From Nocardia panacis (lineage in GTDB: Bacteria; Actinomycetota; Actinomycetes; Mycobacteriales; Mycobacteriaceae), in assembly GCF_003598715.1 (NCBI RefSeq), contig NZ_QZFU01000019.1, positions 62,001 through 126,000 on the forward strand: a stretch of DNA of 64,000 nt. The letters run 5' to 3'. Of this stretch, positions 20,107-29,439 are shown piece after piece. The position numbers were made by a program, and so were the translations under genes. Under the pieces are notes generated by a model, which was not told where the DNA came from, searched no databases, and saw nothing but the letters and a program-made list of their open reading frames with translations. Each line of letters begins with the position of its first letter. Position 1 is the stretch's first letter.

Positions 20107-21726
20107 TCACTGTGGCCGGGGAAAATTGGGGAACCCGGTGAGTGGAATGAACGACGGACGCTCGAAGAAACCCGGCGGCAGATCGAAAGGCAAGGTGCGC
20201 GTCGGATAGCCGGGGAATCCGGGCATCGACGGTTTGAAGAGGCCGGTGGGATGGTTCGGCCGTGTGGTCGTCGGCACAGCCCCGTGGGTCGTGGTGGGTT
20301 CGACCGGAGCGGTCGTCGTGGGAACCACGGTATCGACCGGAGCGGTTGTCTCGCGGTGCAGCGCGTCACGGTCGAGATGTCCGAGACTCCACTGCACAAC
20401 CAGCACGGCGAGTAGTAGCGGTAGGCCGAAAACCACGGCGATACCGAAGAATCGCGCCACGTTCGGCGCCTGCCGATAGGTGTCCACCGCGAACTCCAGC
20501 AGCGATGTCGCGGCGACCACACCGAATATCGCGACAACGGTCCAGAATCCCAGCGGGTGCGTCGACCAATTTCGCAGTGCCGCGAGCACTCCCACCAGCA
20601 GCAGCAGACCGCCCGACTTGACCAGGCCTGCCACCATGCGGCGGCCGCTCGCCCCGCGTTCGGCTTCGTCGACGCGCCGGTTCGACCAGGACAACATCAG
20701 GAACAGATGCCCCAGCCCGGCCGCGATCGCCGCGATGACCAGCAGGTGGTGCCCGGCCCGCATTGCACGCGCCGACTCCAAATGCAAGCCGAACGCCCCG
20801 ATATGGACGAGTCCGCTCGCCACCGCCACCGTCAGCAGCGCGATCACCGGGACCGGCCGCAATATCCTGCGCCTGGCGTACCCGGCGGGAAGCTGCGGCC
20901 GCAGACGCAGCACTATTCGCAGCCAAGCCAACGGAATCGTGGCCAGCAGCAGCAAGCAGGAGACCCGCAGCATCGTCGGCCCGAACCACATCGACCCCAG
21001 CCCGGCGGCCCCGGCGACGAACCACACCAACTCCGGCAGCCGCAGCATCGCGCGCCACAGCACCTCCGCCAGCATCATGCGGGCGTCCTCCTCGCCCGGC
21101 CGCTCCGCGAGCAAGGCCCGCAGCACGCCCGCGGCACGCCAGCGGGACTGCCTGGTCCGCATACTCAGTTGGGCATGCAGCAGAAGCAGCGACACGGAAC
21201 CGGGATTGAGCGCGAGCCCGGCATCGACGAGTTCCCTGGTCCGCGATCGATCTCCCAACCGCTCCATGACATGCGCGGACATGTTTACCGTGTCCGGATC
21301 GTCGGGCACCAGTTCGAGCGCGGCTTCGACCAGCGCCCGCGCCTCGACTCCGGCCTCCGCCGAACGTCCCGGTTTGGCGAGTATCCAGGCAAGTGTCAGC
21401 AGCGCCCTGGGGTGATCCGGATCAATGTCGACGGCGATCCTGGCCTGCTCGATCGCCGCCACGGTCTCGCCGGCTCCCAAGTGCAGGGTGCTGAGGGTCA
21501 ACCGGGGTTCGAACGCATCCGGCGCCGCCGCGACCGCCCGCCGCGCGAAATCGAACGCCTCGGCCGTATCGCCCAGTTGCGAACTGGCGGCCGCCAGAGA
21601 GTCGAGCAGTCGATAGTCTTGCGGCGCGTCGATCAAAGCCTTGCCGAGGATCCGCCTGGCCTCGGCGGGCCGCTCCAAGTCCATCGCGATCCGGGCACGG
21701 TCGAGCGCCGATTCCACGTCCTGCAT
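20107..21726 (-). CDS. TPR-containing membrane protein with Pro/Thr tail
   Basis: 539 residues, not assigned to a named family. Residues 1 to about 210 are tetratricopeptide-type helical repeats (DRARIAMDLERPAEARRIL is the first). Seven or so membrane helices follow (about 225-450). The extracytoplasmic tail is Thr/Pro-rich, with TTTAPVEPTTTHG and a Pro/Phe-rich end. The TPR part would lie in the cytoplasm and bind a protein partner. GGGGAG lies 5 nt before the ATG. It converges on the dapB operon. Confidence 0.8.
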   Translation of the reverse strand: MQDVESALDRARIAMDLERPAEARRILGKALIDAPQDYRLLDSLAAASSQLGDTAEAFDFARRAVAAAPDAFEPRLTLSTLHLGAGETVAAIEQARIAVDIDPDHPRALLTLAWILAKPGRSAEAGVEARALVEAALELVPDDPDTVNMSAHVMERLGDRSRTRELVDAGLALNPGSVSLLLLHAQLSMRTRQSRWRAAGVLRALLAERPGEEDARMMLAEVLWRAMLRLPELVWFVAGAAGLGSMWFGPTMLRVSCLLLLATIPLAWLRIVLRLRPQLPAGYARRRILRPVPVIALLTVAVASGLVHIGAFGLHLESARAMRAGHHLLVIAAIAAGLGHLFLMLSWSNRRVDEAERGASGRRMVAGLVKSGGLLLLVGVLAALRNWSTHPLGFWTVVAIFGVVAATSLLEFAVDTYRQAPNVARFFGIAVVFGLPLLLAVLVVQWSLGHLDRDALHRETTAPVDTVVPTTTAPVEPTTTHGAVPTTTRPNHPTGLFKPSMPGFPGYPTRTLPFDLPPGFFERPSFIPLTGFPNFPRPQ

Positions 21727-21767
21727 GCGATCTCCCCTATCGCCTTGTCACACAAAGACTTTCGAGT

Positions 21768-23150
21768 CTACTTCGCAACCAGACGCCGCACCGCGGCGGG
21801 CAGGTCGCGGGTGCGGCGATACGGTCCGGCGACCGAGGCCGCGAACGGACGGGCCAGCAGGGTGCGCGCCACCGCCGTCACCTCATCGGTGGTCACCGCG
21901 TCGATACGCGAGAGCGTCTCGGAGACACTGCGATGATTGCCGTAACTGAGTTCGCTGCGGCCGATGCGGTTCATCCGGGAGGCCGAATCCTCCAGCCCCA
22001 GTACGAGTCCGCCGCGCAGCGACCCCTTGGCCCGCGCGCATTCGGCGTCGGTGATCCCGTTCGCCGCGACCTCCTCGAGCACGCCGCGCGCCAAACCGGC
22101 CACATTGCCGAGGTTTTCGGGCTGACACCCGATATAGACCGAGAACGCGCCGGTATCGGCGAAGGTGTCCACACCCGAGTACACCGAGTACGCGAGCCCG
22201 CGCTCCTCCCGAATCACCTGGAACAGGCGCGAACTCAATCCACCGCCCACCACGGTGTTCAAAATCGAGAGCGGCCAACGTCTTTCCCCCTCGTGCCGCC
22301 CGAAGGCGCGCACGCCGAACGCCAGATGCGCCTGCTCGCTGTCGCGGTGGCTCCAGTGCAGTTCCGGCTCGCCGTGCGGGCGGAACCGGCCCTCGCGCCG
22401 GGCCGCCGGTTCGGCCACCGGATCGAGCCGGTCGCCGAAGGCCCGATACACCAACTCCACCGTGTGCTCGTGCTCGACATTGCCCGCCACCGCGACCACC
22501 ATCCGGTCCGGACGGTAACGACGCAGATGGAAGCCGCGCAGTTGGGACGCGCTCATCGATTCGATGGATTCGATGGAACCGATCACCGGGCGACCGATCG
22601 GATGGTCACCGAACAGCGCCGTCAGGAACGAGTCGCCGACCAGGTCCTCCGGATCGTCGTCGCGCATGGCGATCTCCTCGAGCACCACCTGCCGCTCGAC
22701 CGACACATCCACGGCACGACACAGCCCGCGCAGCACCACATCGGTGACCAGATCCACCGCCAGCGGCAGATCCTCGTCCAGCACATGCGCGTAGTAGCAG
22801 GTCTGCTCCTTGGCGGTGAATGCATTCAACTCACCGCCGACCGCATCCATGGCCTGCGCGATATCCAGCGCCGAACGCGCGGGCGTCGCCTTGAACAGCA
22901 GATGCTCCAGGAAGTGCGCGGCCCCCGCCACCGTGCGGCCCTCGTCGCGCGAACCGACACCCACCCACACTCCGATGGAGGCCGAGCGCACGCCGGGCAC
23001 ATGCTCGGTGACCACCCGCAGCCCGCCGGGCAGCACGGTGCGCCGCACACCCGAATCATCGGCGCGCGCATCGGCGGTCCGCAGCTTCTTCAGTGACGAA
23101 CCCCCCTGCCCACCACGGAGCAGAGGGGTTGTCGTCTTCTTCTTTGTCAC
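21768..23150 (-). CDS. pepR: M16-family zinc metalloprotease
   Basis: 460-residue processing-peptidase-type protease, orthologous by sequence and position to PepR (Rv2782c). The inverted zinc motif HxxEH is His79-Glu82-His83 in GAAHFLEHLLF. The distal region GGELNAFTAKEQTCYYA supplies the further acidic ligand. The C-terminal half carries SSRLFQVIREERGLAYSVYS, typical of M16. It begins at GTG 11 bp after the pnp stop on the same strand, so pnp and pepR are probably cotranscribed. Confidence 0.93.
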   Translation of the reverse strand: MTKKKTTTPLLRGGQGGSSLKKLRTADARADDSGVRRTVLPGGLRVVTEHVPGVRSASIGVWVGVGSRDEGRTVAGAAHFLEHLLFKATPARSALDIAQAMDAVGGELNAFTAKEQTCYYAHVLDEDLPLAVDLVTDVVLRGLCRAVDVSVERQVVLEEIAMRDDDPEDLVGDSFLTALFGDHPIGRPVIGSIESIESMSASQLRGFHLRRYRPDRMVVAVAGNVEHEHTVELVYRAFGDRLDPVAEPAARREGRFRPHGEPELHWSHRDSEQAHLAFGVRAFGRHEGERRWPLSILNTVVGGGLSSRLFQVIREERGLAYSVYSGVDTFADTGAFSVYIGCQPENLGNVAGLARGVLEEVAANGITDAECARAKGSLRGGLVLGLEDSASRMNRIGRSELSYGNHRSVSETLSRIDAVTTDEVTAVARTLLARPFAASVAGPYRRTRDLPAAVRRLVAK

Positions 23151-23161
23151 AGAGACAAGTA

Positions 23162-25444
23162 CTACTCGGTCTCGGCCGTACCCGCATCGACGGCGTCGGC
23201 GGACTCGGTGGTCTCCTCCGCGGCGTCCTCGACCGGCACCAGCGAGATCTTGCCGCGATTGTCGATATCGGCGATCTCCACGCGCAGCTTGTCGCCGACG
23301 TTGACCACGTCCTCGACCTTGGCCACCCGCTTGCCATTGCCCAGTTTGGAGATGTGCACCAGACCGTCGCGGCCCGGCAGCAGTGAGACGAACGCGCCGA
23401 AGGCGGTGGTCTTGACGACCGTGCCGAGGAAGCGCTCGCCCACCTTGGGCAACTGCGGGTTGGCGATGGCGTTGATCTGGTCGATCGCCGCCTGCGCCGA
23501 CGGGCCGTCGGTCGCGCCGATGTACACCGTGCCGTCGTCCTCGATGGAGATATTCGCGCCGGTCTCCTCGGTGATCTGGTTGATCACCTTGCCCTTCGGG
23601 CCGATGACCTCGCCGATCTTGTCGACCGGGATCTTGATCGCGGTGACGCGCGGCGCGTACGGGCTCATCTCGTCCGGGGTGGCGATGGCCTCGGCCATCA
23701 CGTCCAGGATGGTGGTGCGCGCGTCGTGCGCCTGGCTCAGCGCGCCCGCCAGCACCTGCGAGGGGATACCGTCGAGTTTGGTGTCCAACTGCAGCGCGGT
23801 GACGAACTCGCGGGTGCCCGCCACCTTGAAGTCCATATCGCCGAACGCGTCCTCCGCGCCGAGGATATCGGTGAGGGCCACATAGCGGACCTCCTCCACA
23901 CCGGACTCATTGGTGATGGTGTCCGACACCAGACCCATGGCGATACCCGCGACCGGAGCCTTCAGCGGCACACCGGCATTGAGCAGCGACAGCGTCGAGG
24001 CACACACCGAACCCATGGAGGTGGAACCGTTGGAGCTCAGCGCCTCCGACACCTGCCGGATGGCGTAGGGGAACTCCTCCTGGCTGGGCAGCACGGGGAT
24101 GAGCGCCCGCTCGGCCAGCGCGCCGTGCCCGATCTCGCGGCGCTTGGGCGAGCCGACACGACCGGTCTCGCCGGTGGAGAACGGCGGGAAGTTGTAGTGG
24201 TGCATGTAGCGCTTGGAGGTCTCCGGGCCGAGCGAGTCGACCTGCTGGGCCATCTTCACCATGTCGAGGGTGGTGACGCCCAGGATCTGGGTCTCACCGC
24301 GCTCGAACAGCGCCGAGCCGTGCGCGCGGGGCACCACGGCCACCTCGGCGGACAGGGCGCGGATATCGGCCAGGCCGCGACCGTCGATGCGGAAGCCGTC
24401 GGTCAGGATGCGCTGACGCACCAGCTTCTTGGTGACCGAGCGGAAGGCCGCGCCGATCTCCTTCTCCCGGCCGGTGAAATCCTCGGCCAGGCTCGACAGC
24501 ACGTTGAGCTTGATCTCGTCGATCTTCTCCTCGCGCTCCTGCTTGCCCGCGATGCTCAGCGCCTCTGCCAGCTCGCGCTTGGCGGTGCCCTCCACGGCCT
24601 GGAACACATCCGCCTGGTACGGCGGGAACAGCGGGAACTCCTCGGTGGGCTTGGCGGCCAGCTCGGCCAGATCCGCCTGCGCACGGCACAGCCGGGCGAT
24701 GAACGGCTTGGCGGCCTCGAGGCCCTGCGCCACCACGGCCTCCGTCGGGGCCTGCGCACCGCCCTCGACCAGTTCGATCACGCGGTCGGTGGCCTCGGCC
24801 TCGACCATCATGATCGCCACATCGCCGGATTCCACGACTCGACCGGCCACGACCATGTCGAAGACCGCACCCTCGAGCTGTTCGACGGTCGGGAAGGCGA
24901 CCCACTGGCTATCGATCAGCGCCACCCGCACGCCACCGACCGGACCGGAGAACGGCAGGCCCGCGATCTGGGTGGAGGCGGAGGCGGCGTTGATGGCCAC
25001 CACGTCGTAGAGATCCTTGGGATCCAGGCTGAGCACCGTGACCACGACCTGGATCTCGTTGCGCAGGCCGTCGACGAACGACGGACGCAGCGGTCGGTCG
25101 ATCAGGCGGCAGGTCAGGATGGCGTCGGTGGACGGGCGGCCCTCGCGGCGGAAGAACGAGCCGGGGATGCGGCCCGCCGCGTACATGCGCTCCTCGACAT
25201 CGACCGTCAGCGGGAAGAAGTCGAACTGGTCCTTGGGGGCCTTGCCCGCGGTGGTGGCCGACAGCAGCATGGTCTCGTCGTCCAAGTAGGCGGCCACGGA
25301 ACCGGCGGCCTGGCGGGCGAGGCGTCCGGTCTCGAACCGGATGGTGCGGGTGCCGAACGCACCGTTATCGATCAGCGCCACGGATTCGAAGACACCGGGC
25401 TCGACCTCGATGGCCGTGGATTTGCGTTCAGTTGTTTCGGTCAT
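23162..25444 (-). CDS. pnp: Polynucleotide phosphorylase / guanosine pentaphosphate synthetase
   Basis: Phosphorolytic 3'-5' exoribonuclease. Actinobacterial members can also synthesise 3' tails and (p)ppGpp-related nucleotides (GpsI). 760 aa with two RNase PH domains separated by a helical linker. The catalytic core is near [24 protein letters not shown] domain starts at about residue 600 ([19 protein letters not shown]) and an S1 domain at about 670 ([21 protein letters not shown]). The 538-bp gap to rpsO contains a large stem-loop that could mediate PNPase autoregulation. Confidence 0.97.
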   Translation of the reverse strand: MTETTERKSTAIEVEPGVFESVALIDNGAFGTRTIRFETGRLARQAAGSVAAYLDDETMLLSATTAGKAPKDQFDFFPLTVDVEERMYAAGRIPGSFFRREGRPSTDAILTCRLIDRPLRPSFVDGLRNEIQVVVTVLSLDPKDLYDVVAINAASASTQIAGLPFSGPVGGVRVALIDSQWVAFPTVEQLEGAVFDMVVAGRVVESGDVAIMMVEAEATDRVIELVEGGAQAPTEAVVAQGLEAAKPFIARLCRAQADLAELAAKPTEEFPLFPPYQADVFQAVEGTAKRELAEALSIAGKQEREEKIDEIKLNVLSSLAEDFTGREKEIGAAFRSVTKKLVRQRILTDGFRIDGRGLADIRALSAEVAVVPRAHGSALFERGETQILGVTTLDMVKMAQQVDSLGPETSKRYMHHYNFPPFSTGETGRVGSPKRREIGHGALAERALIPVLPSQEEFPYAIRQVSEALSSNGSTSMGSVCASTLSLLNAGVPLKAPVAGIAMGLVSDTITNESGVEEVRYVALTDILGAEDAFGDMDFKVAGTREFVTALQLDTKLDGIPSQVLAGALSQAHDARTTILDVMAEAIATPDEMSPYAPRVTAIKIPVDKIGEVIGPKGKVINQITEETGANISIEDDGTVYIGATDGPSAQAAIDQINAIANPQLPKVGERFLGTVVKTTAFGAFVSLLPGRDGLVHISKLGNGKRVAKVEDVVNVGDKLRVEIADIDNRGKISLVPVEDAAEETTESADAVDAGTAETE

Positions 25445-25748
25445 TGCCTGCTCTCAACCTCTCGTCTTCGCCGGATCAAGCGCACTCGTCGGCGCGATCC
25501 AGCTCTCGTCAGCCGTACCTGGGATGGGCGCGCGGCAGCGAATACGGCTGCGGTGCGCACACCCGGCCGAATCCCCTTGGATACGGCGACGCGGAGGCGG
25601 TCATCGATCGAAGCCCACCGGCGGACCAACCCTGCCGAAAGGCCACTACCGAAGACCGACGCCACGCGGCGCGGGTGCATACGGCTGTGCAATGTTGTAG
25701 TGCATCTTCAGTGGATCGGGAACTGATCCGACCCGGATACACAAGAAG

Positions 25749-25779
25749 CCAACGGGGAGATTGTACGTCTCCCCATTGG
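25749..25779 (-). terminator. Terminator-like hairpin between rpsO and pnp
   Basis: GGGGAGA and TCTCCCC flank a 7-nt loop, extended by CCAA/TTGG after one mismatch. On the minus strand it is followed by the T-rich stretch CTTCTTGTGT. It could terminate the rpsO transcript or partly attenuate read-through into pnp. Confidence 0.55.
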
Positions 25780-25810
25780 CTGTGTTCGATTGGCCTCGCT
25801 TCGCTCGGCT

Positions 25811-25902
25811 GTTCGCGGCCCTTGGGCTCCTGATTTCCGCGTCCGCGACTCGTGACTGCGTCGCATGCGCTGCGGACGCGGAAATCAGGACCGGCCGCGA
25901 AC
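25811..25902 (-). promoter_or_regulatory. Long compound stem-loop in the rpsO-pnp gap
   Basis: Inner arms CCTGATTTCCGCGTCCGC (25829-25846) and its perfect complement (25872-25889) enclose 25 nt. Outer arms GTTCGCGGCC (25811-25820) and GGCCGCGAAC (25893-25902) extend the stem beyond a small asymmetric bulge. In Escherichia coli and Streptomyces an RNase III-cleaved stem-loop occupies this position and controls pnp expression, so a similar role is likely. A dispersed repeat inserted here is the alternative. Confidence 0.7.
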
Positions 25903-25982
25903 GTCGCTCGTAAGACTCGCTCCCGTGGGGCTGAGCATCGAGGGATCGAGCCTGCATTGGGCGCGGGGCCGGAGAACTTCGC

Positions 25983-26252
25983 TCAGCGGCGCAGGCCCAG
26001 GCGCTCGATCAGCGTGCGGTAGCGCGCGATGTCCTTGGCGGCCAGGTACTTCGACAGGCGCTTGCGGCGACCGATCAGCGCCATCAGGCCGTGGCGGGTG
26101 TGGTGGTCGTGCTTGTGCTGCTTGAGGTGCTCGGTGATGTCGGCGATCCGCTTGGACAGCAGCGCGATCTGCGCCTCCGGGGAGCCGGTGTCCTTCTCGT
26201 GCAGGCCGTACTCGGCCAGGATCGTCGTCTTCTGCTCGGTGGTCAGCGCCAT
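25983..26252 (-). CDS. rpsO: Ribosomal protein uS15
   Basis: 89-residue S15, the standard length, starting [12 protein letters not shown]. It binds helices in 16S rRNA early in 30S assembly. The hallmark [14 protein letters not shown] and [20 protein letters not shown] regions are intact. AGGAG lies about 6 nt upstream. A TAGGGT -10-like hexamer lies about 90 bp upstream on the minus strand. Confidence 0.98.
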   Translation of the reverse strand: MALTTEQKTTILAEYGLHEKDTGSPEAQIALLSKRIADITEHLKQHKHDHHTRHGLMALIGRRKRLSKYLAAKDIARYRTLIERLGLRR

Positions 26253-26381
26253 GGGGCATCCACTCCTGTATCTCAGTTCCGCGCTCGGAATTCCGGCGAA
26301 CCGGAGCGGGCGCCACCGCGGACCGCAGCAAACCCGAGGAGCTACCCTACCGGACGGGCCGATACGCATACCAATCGCGGG

Positions 26382-27350
26382 TCACAGCCGGTCGGCGGCG
26401 AGGATCTCGCGGGCGGTTCCCACATCGCGGCCCATGGTCGCGATGAGTTCGTCGACCGAATCGAATCGGCGCTGCCCGCGCACATGATCGACAAAATCGA
26501 CCGCGACGTGCTGACCGTAGAGGTCGGCCTCGCCGTCGAGCACATACGCCTCGACGGTGCGGGCGCGGCCGGAAAAGGTGGGATTGGTGCCCACCGAGAT
26601 GGCTGCCATGGCCCGCTCCCCCGGTGTGACGGTGCCGATGGTCGGGCCGGGACCGAGTACGGTGAACCAGCCCGCGTAGACACCGTCGGCCGGAATCGCC
26701 GCATACATGGGCGGCGCGACATTCGCTGTGGGAAAACCCAATTCGCGACCGCGGCCATCGCCGTGCACCACCACGCCCTCGACCCGGTGCGGGCGGCCCA
26801 GCGCCTCGGCGGCGGCGGCCATATCGCCCGCGTCCACACAGGAGCGAATGTAGGTGGAGGAGAAGGTGACCGCGTGCTCGCCGACCAGTTTGACCCCGTC
26901 CACCTCGAAACCGAAGCGGGTGCCCAACTCGCGCATGGTCTCGACGGTGCCCGCGGCCTTCTTGCCGAAGGTGAAATTGTCCCCGACCACCACTTCGGTC
27001 ACGTGCAGCCGCTCGACCAGCAGGTCGTGCACGTACCTGGCGGGGGTCAACTTCATGAAGTCCTGGGTGAAGGGCATGACGCAGAACACGTCGACGCCCA
27101 ACTCCTCGACCAGTTCCGCGCGGCGGGTCAGCGTGGTGAGCTGCGCCGGATGGGAACCGGGGCGCACCACCTCCATGGGGTGCGGGTCGAAGGTCATCAG
27201 CACCGAGGGGACGCCGCGCGCCGCGGCCTTCTTCACCGCGCGGCTGATGAGTTGCGCGTGCCCGCGGTGGACTCCGTCGAACACACCGATCGTGAGGACG
27301 CAGCGACCCCAGTCGGCGGGGACATCGTCCAGACTTCGCCATCTCTGCAC
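26382..27350 (-). CDS. ribF: Bifunctional riboflavin kinase / FMN adenylyltransferase
   Basis: Makes FMN and FAD from riboflavin. 322 aa from GTG (VQRWRSLDDVPADWG). The N-terminal nucleotidyltransferase shows GVFDGVHRGHAQLI, TFDPHPMEVVRP and the SSTYIRS motif. The C-terminal flavokinase has GRELGFPTANV and GVYAGWF, with the metal and ATP site ISVGTNPTF. The long in-frame extension upstream is discarded because it runs antisense through mntR. It is divergent from mntR, as Rv2786c is from Rv2788. Confidence 0.96.
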   Translation of the reverse strand: MQRWRSLDDVPADWGRCVLTIGVFDGVHRGHAQLISRAVKKAAARGVPSVLMTFDPHPMEVVRPGSHPAQLTTLTRRAELVEELGVDVFCVMPFTQDFMKLTPARYVHDLLVERLHVTEVVVGDNFTFGKKAAGTVETMRELGTRFGFEVDGVKLVGEHAVTFSSTYIRSCVDAGDMAAAAEALGRPHRVEGVVVHGDGRGRELGFPTANVAPPMYAAIPADGVYAGWFTVLGPGPTIGTVTPGERAMAAISVGTNPTFSGRARTVEAYVLDGEADLYGQHVAVDFVDHVRGQRRFDSVDELIATMGRDVGTAREILAADRL

Positions 27351-27442
27351 AGTGGGAAGCCTACGCACCCGCGACCGGATCCGCCGATGGCGGGCGGGTC
27401 GCCATGCGCGGGTCTGCGAAGGCCGCAGCCCGCCGCGCCCAC

Positions 27443-27448
27443 TAGGCT
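27443..27448 (+). promoter_or_regulatory. Candidate -10 box of mntR
   Basis: TAGGCT followed by 7 nt and the GTG at 27456, without Shine-Dalgarno. An out-of-frame ATG overlaps the GTG by one base. Confidence 0.4.
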
Positions 27449-27455
27449 CGAGTAT

Positions 27456-28178
27456 GTGCCCGGTAAACGTGACCTCGCCGCCCGCCCTGATCCGGGCGGC
27501 ACCGCGACCATCGCTCCGGCTCTGTCGGCGGTCGCCCAGGACTATCTGAAGGTGATCTGGACGGCCCAGGAGTGGTCGCCGGAGAAGGTGTCGACCAAAT
27601 TGCTGGCCGAACGGATCGGTGTCTCGGCCTCCACCGTGTCCGAGGCCGTGCGCAAACTCGCCGACCAGGGTCTGGTCGAGCACGCCCGCTACGGATCGAT
27701 CACCCTGACCGAGGGCGGCCGCCGCGCCGCCGTCGCCATGGTGCGCAAGCATCGACTGTTGGAGACCTTCCTGGTCAACGAACTCGGCTACGGCTGGGAC
27801 GAGGTACACGACGAGGCCGAGGTGCTCGAGCACGCGGTCTCCGAACTGCTCATGTCCCGTATCGACGCCAAACTCGGCTATCCCGACCGTGATCCGCACG
27901 GCGATCCCATCCCCTCGGTGGACGGTGCCGTGCCCACCCCGCCCGCCAGGCAGCTCAGCCATTTCCACGCGGGCGAATCCGGAAGGGTGGCAAGGATTTC
28001 CGACGCCGACCCGGATATGCTGCGCTATTTCGACTCGGTCGGGATCGCCCTGGACACCACCATCGAGGTGGTGGAGCGCCGCGATTTCGCGGGCACCATC
28101 GCGGTGCGGATCGGTGCGGCGCAGGCGCCGACGGATCTGGGTCGTCCGGCGGCCGAGGCCATTTGGCTCACCGCGTGA
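27456..28178 (+). CDS. mntR: DtxR-family metalloregulator, MntR/SirR type
   Basis: 240-residue metal-dependent repressor, orthologous by position to Rv2788 (SirR/MntR). The N-terminal winged helix (LSAVAQDYLKVIWTAQEW, LAERIGVSASTVSEAVRKL) is followed by the dimerisation and metal-binding domain with MVRKHRLLETFLVNELGYGW and DEAEVLEHAVSE. The C-terminal FeoA/SH3-like domain starts at about residue 165. Manganese is the likely cofactor from the family. No manganese-transporter gene is in the window. I start at GTG, with a -10 hexamer 7 nt upstream. Confidence 0.92.
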   Translation: MPGKRDLAARPDPGGTATIAPALSAVAQDYLKVIWTAQEWSPEKVSTKLLAERIGVSASTVSEAVRKLADQGLVEHARYGSITLTEGGRRAAVAMVRKHRLLETFLVNELGYGWDEVHDEAEVLEHAVSELLMSRIDAKLGYPDRDPHGDPIPSVDGAVPTPPARQLSHFHAGESGRVARISDADPDMLRYFDSVGIALDTTIEVVERRDFAGTIAVRIGAAQAPTDLGRPAAEAIWLTA

Positions 28179-28259
28179 ATCGAGGACGGTAGCGCGAGGA
28201 TAGGGTCCGGCGGAACACGCGGCGTGCGGCACCCGATAGCCGAGGTCGACGCGCGGCGC

Positions 28260-28673
28260 TCAGCAGCCGAGGAAGTACCGCTGCAATCGCGGGGCCACAC
28301 CATCGGTGACCGCACTGGTCCAGCAGATGCTGTGCGCCGTATAGGCGTAGGTCTTCCACCCGTCGATGGGATCGCGCCGGATGACGCGGCGGGTGTCGCC
28401 GACCTGGTCCCAGGCGATCAAGGCCCAGTGCCCGTCGCATTCGGTGACCTCGGCCCATGCGGCGTCGAATTCGCCGATGATGCCCAGATCCTTGGCGATG
28501 ATCTCGGCGGCGCAGAATCCGACGGCGGCGGCGTCGACTCTGGCGACGGTGGCCACCGCCGGGTTGGCACGCGCGCCCTGCGCCGCACCGGGCGAATGCC
28601 CGACCGCACAGCCCGCCATCACCGCTGCGGCAGCGAATCCCGCTGTCGCCCAGGCGATTCCACCGATTATCAT
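28260..28673 (-). CDS. Small secreted protein, probable lipoprotein
   Basis: 137 residues from MIIGGIAWATAG, with GGAGG 9 nt upstream. A hydrophobic signal sequence ends in AVMAGC, a slightly atypical lipobox with Met at -3. The mature part is about 115 residues with three further cysteines, acidic, and ends RLQRYFLGC. No family recognised. The upstream in-frame extension is basic and lacks secretion features, so I excluded it. Confidence 0.65.
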   Translation of the reverse strand: MIIGGIAWATAGFAAAAVMAGCAVGHSPGAAQGARANPAVATVARVDAAAVGFCAAEIIAKDLGIIGEFDAAWAEVTECDGHWALIAWDQVGDTRRVIRRDPIDGWKTYAYTAHSICWTSAVTDGVAPRLQRYFLGC

Positions 28674-28939
28674 CGTTGCCGGCCTCCACTGCCATAGCGC
28701 CGAAGCCGTCGGTCCCCACCCGCGTCCCGTCCGGCGTCGCTGCCCGAGCGAAGCCATACGTTACTCGGAATCCGCGCGGGCGCGCGTATTTCACGCGCCG
28801 TGCCGCGCGGAAATCGGCCAGGGTCGCAGCACGCACCCTCGACCGAATTCGGGCCGCGACCGGCGCGCCGGGATCGAGGCCCGAATCATCTGCGCGCCGA
28901 CCGATTCCCCGCCCACCGGCCCGCGCGAGGTCCTCGGGT

Positions 28940-29350
28940 TCAGACGGCGCCCGCGTACTGCCCATCTCGCGACGCCCGGCGCTCGTCGGCGGCGGCCAGC
29001 CAGAAGAACACCGGCGGCAGCACGACCTCGAATGCGGTCAGCACGAGGATGAACCAGTGCGGCACACCGTCGAGGGCCAGCGAGACGAACCGGCCCAGGG
29101 CGCCGAGCAGGAAGATGCCCGCCAACCAGCGGATCGCCCACGCGGGGATGGGGTTCTGCCGAACGGCCCAGATCCAGGCCGCGCCGTAGCCCGCGAAGAT
29201 CGCGCCGAGGAAGCGGGCCTGACTGTCGGCGGTGGCAGTGGCCACTCCCATATCGGGCAGGCAGTGGGTTCCGGCGGCCAGGTGCAGCAAGCCGATGCCC
29301 ACGCACGCGACGCCCAACGTCCACGAGAGCCCTTTGAGCCATGCGGTCAT
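28940..29350 (-). CDS. DUF4345 membrane protein
   Basis: 136-residue protein with four membrane helices, in the small DUF4345 family of unknown function. Recognisable by GIGLLHLAAGTHCLPDMGV and FLGAIFAGYGAAWIWAVRQNP (in part). GGAG lies 6 nt before the ATG. It is divergent from a tetR gene across a perfect inverted repeat, so it is the probable target of that repressor. Confidence 0.85.
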   Translation of the reverse strand: MTAWLKGLSWTLGVACVGIGLLHLAAGTHCLPDMGVATATADSQARFLGAIFAGYGAAWIWAVRQNPIPAWAIRWLAGIFLLGALGRFVSLALDGVPHWFILVLTAFEVVLPPVFFWLAAADERRASRDGQYAGAV

Positions 29351-29375
29351 GAGATTCTCCGATCGGAGGAGGGTA

Positions 29376-29428
29376 AGTTGACGCGCGTCTACTTAAACCC
29401 TACGGGGGGTAGTAGACGCGCGTCAACT
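29376..29428. promoter_or_regulatory. Perfect 18-bp inverted repeat, TetR operator candidate
   Basis: AGTTGACGCGCGTCTACT (29376-29393) and its exact complement (29411-29428) are 17 bp apart. Each arm contains the 10-bp palindrome GACGCGCGTC, so each is a near-symmetric TetR-type site. On the minus strand TTGACG, 18 bp, TAGGGT forms a plausible promoter for the DUF4345 gene that lies inside the repeat. Confidence 0.75.
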
Positions 29429-29433
29429 AAGGT
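29428..29433 (+). promoter_or_regulatory. Candidate -10 box of tetR
   Basis: TAAGGT followed by 6 nt and the ATG at 29440, with no Shine-Dalgarno. It abuts the right operator arm, so the repressor would block its own promoter. Confidence 0.45.
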
Positions 29434-29439
29434 GCTGAC

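Larger units (their letters stand above)
25445..25982. other. rpsO-pnp intergenic region without a gene
   Basis: No coding frame here looks real. From the rpsO side the region holds a short dyad around 25930-25955, the compound stem-loop at 25811-25902, the terminator-like hairpin at 25749-25779 and then about 300 bp of pnp leader. A weak promoter may lie in the leader: TTCCCG, 17 bp, TACAAC on the minus strand around 25700-25730. Nothing else is recognised. Confidence 0.7.

Noticed and set aside
28674-28939. Possible gene in the 266-bp gap between the lipoprotein and DUF4345 genes
   Set aside because: Open frames there are basic, low-complexity extensions without a ribosome-binding site or motif.
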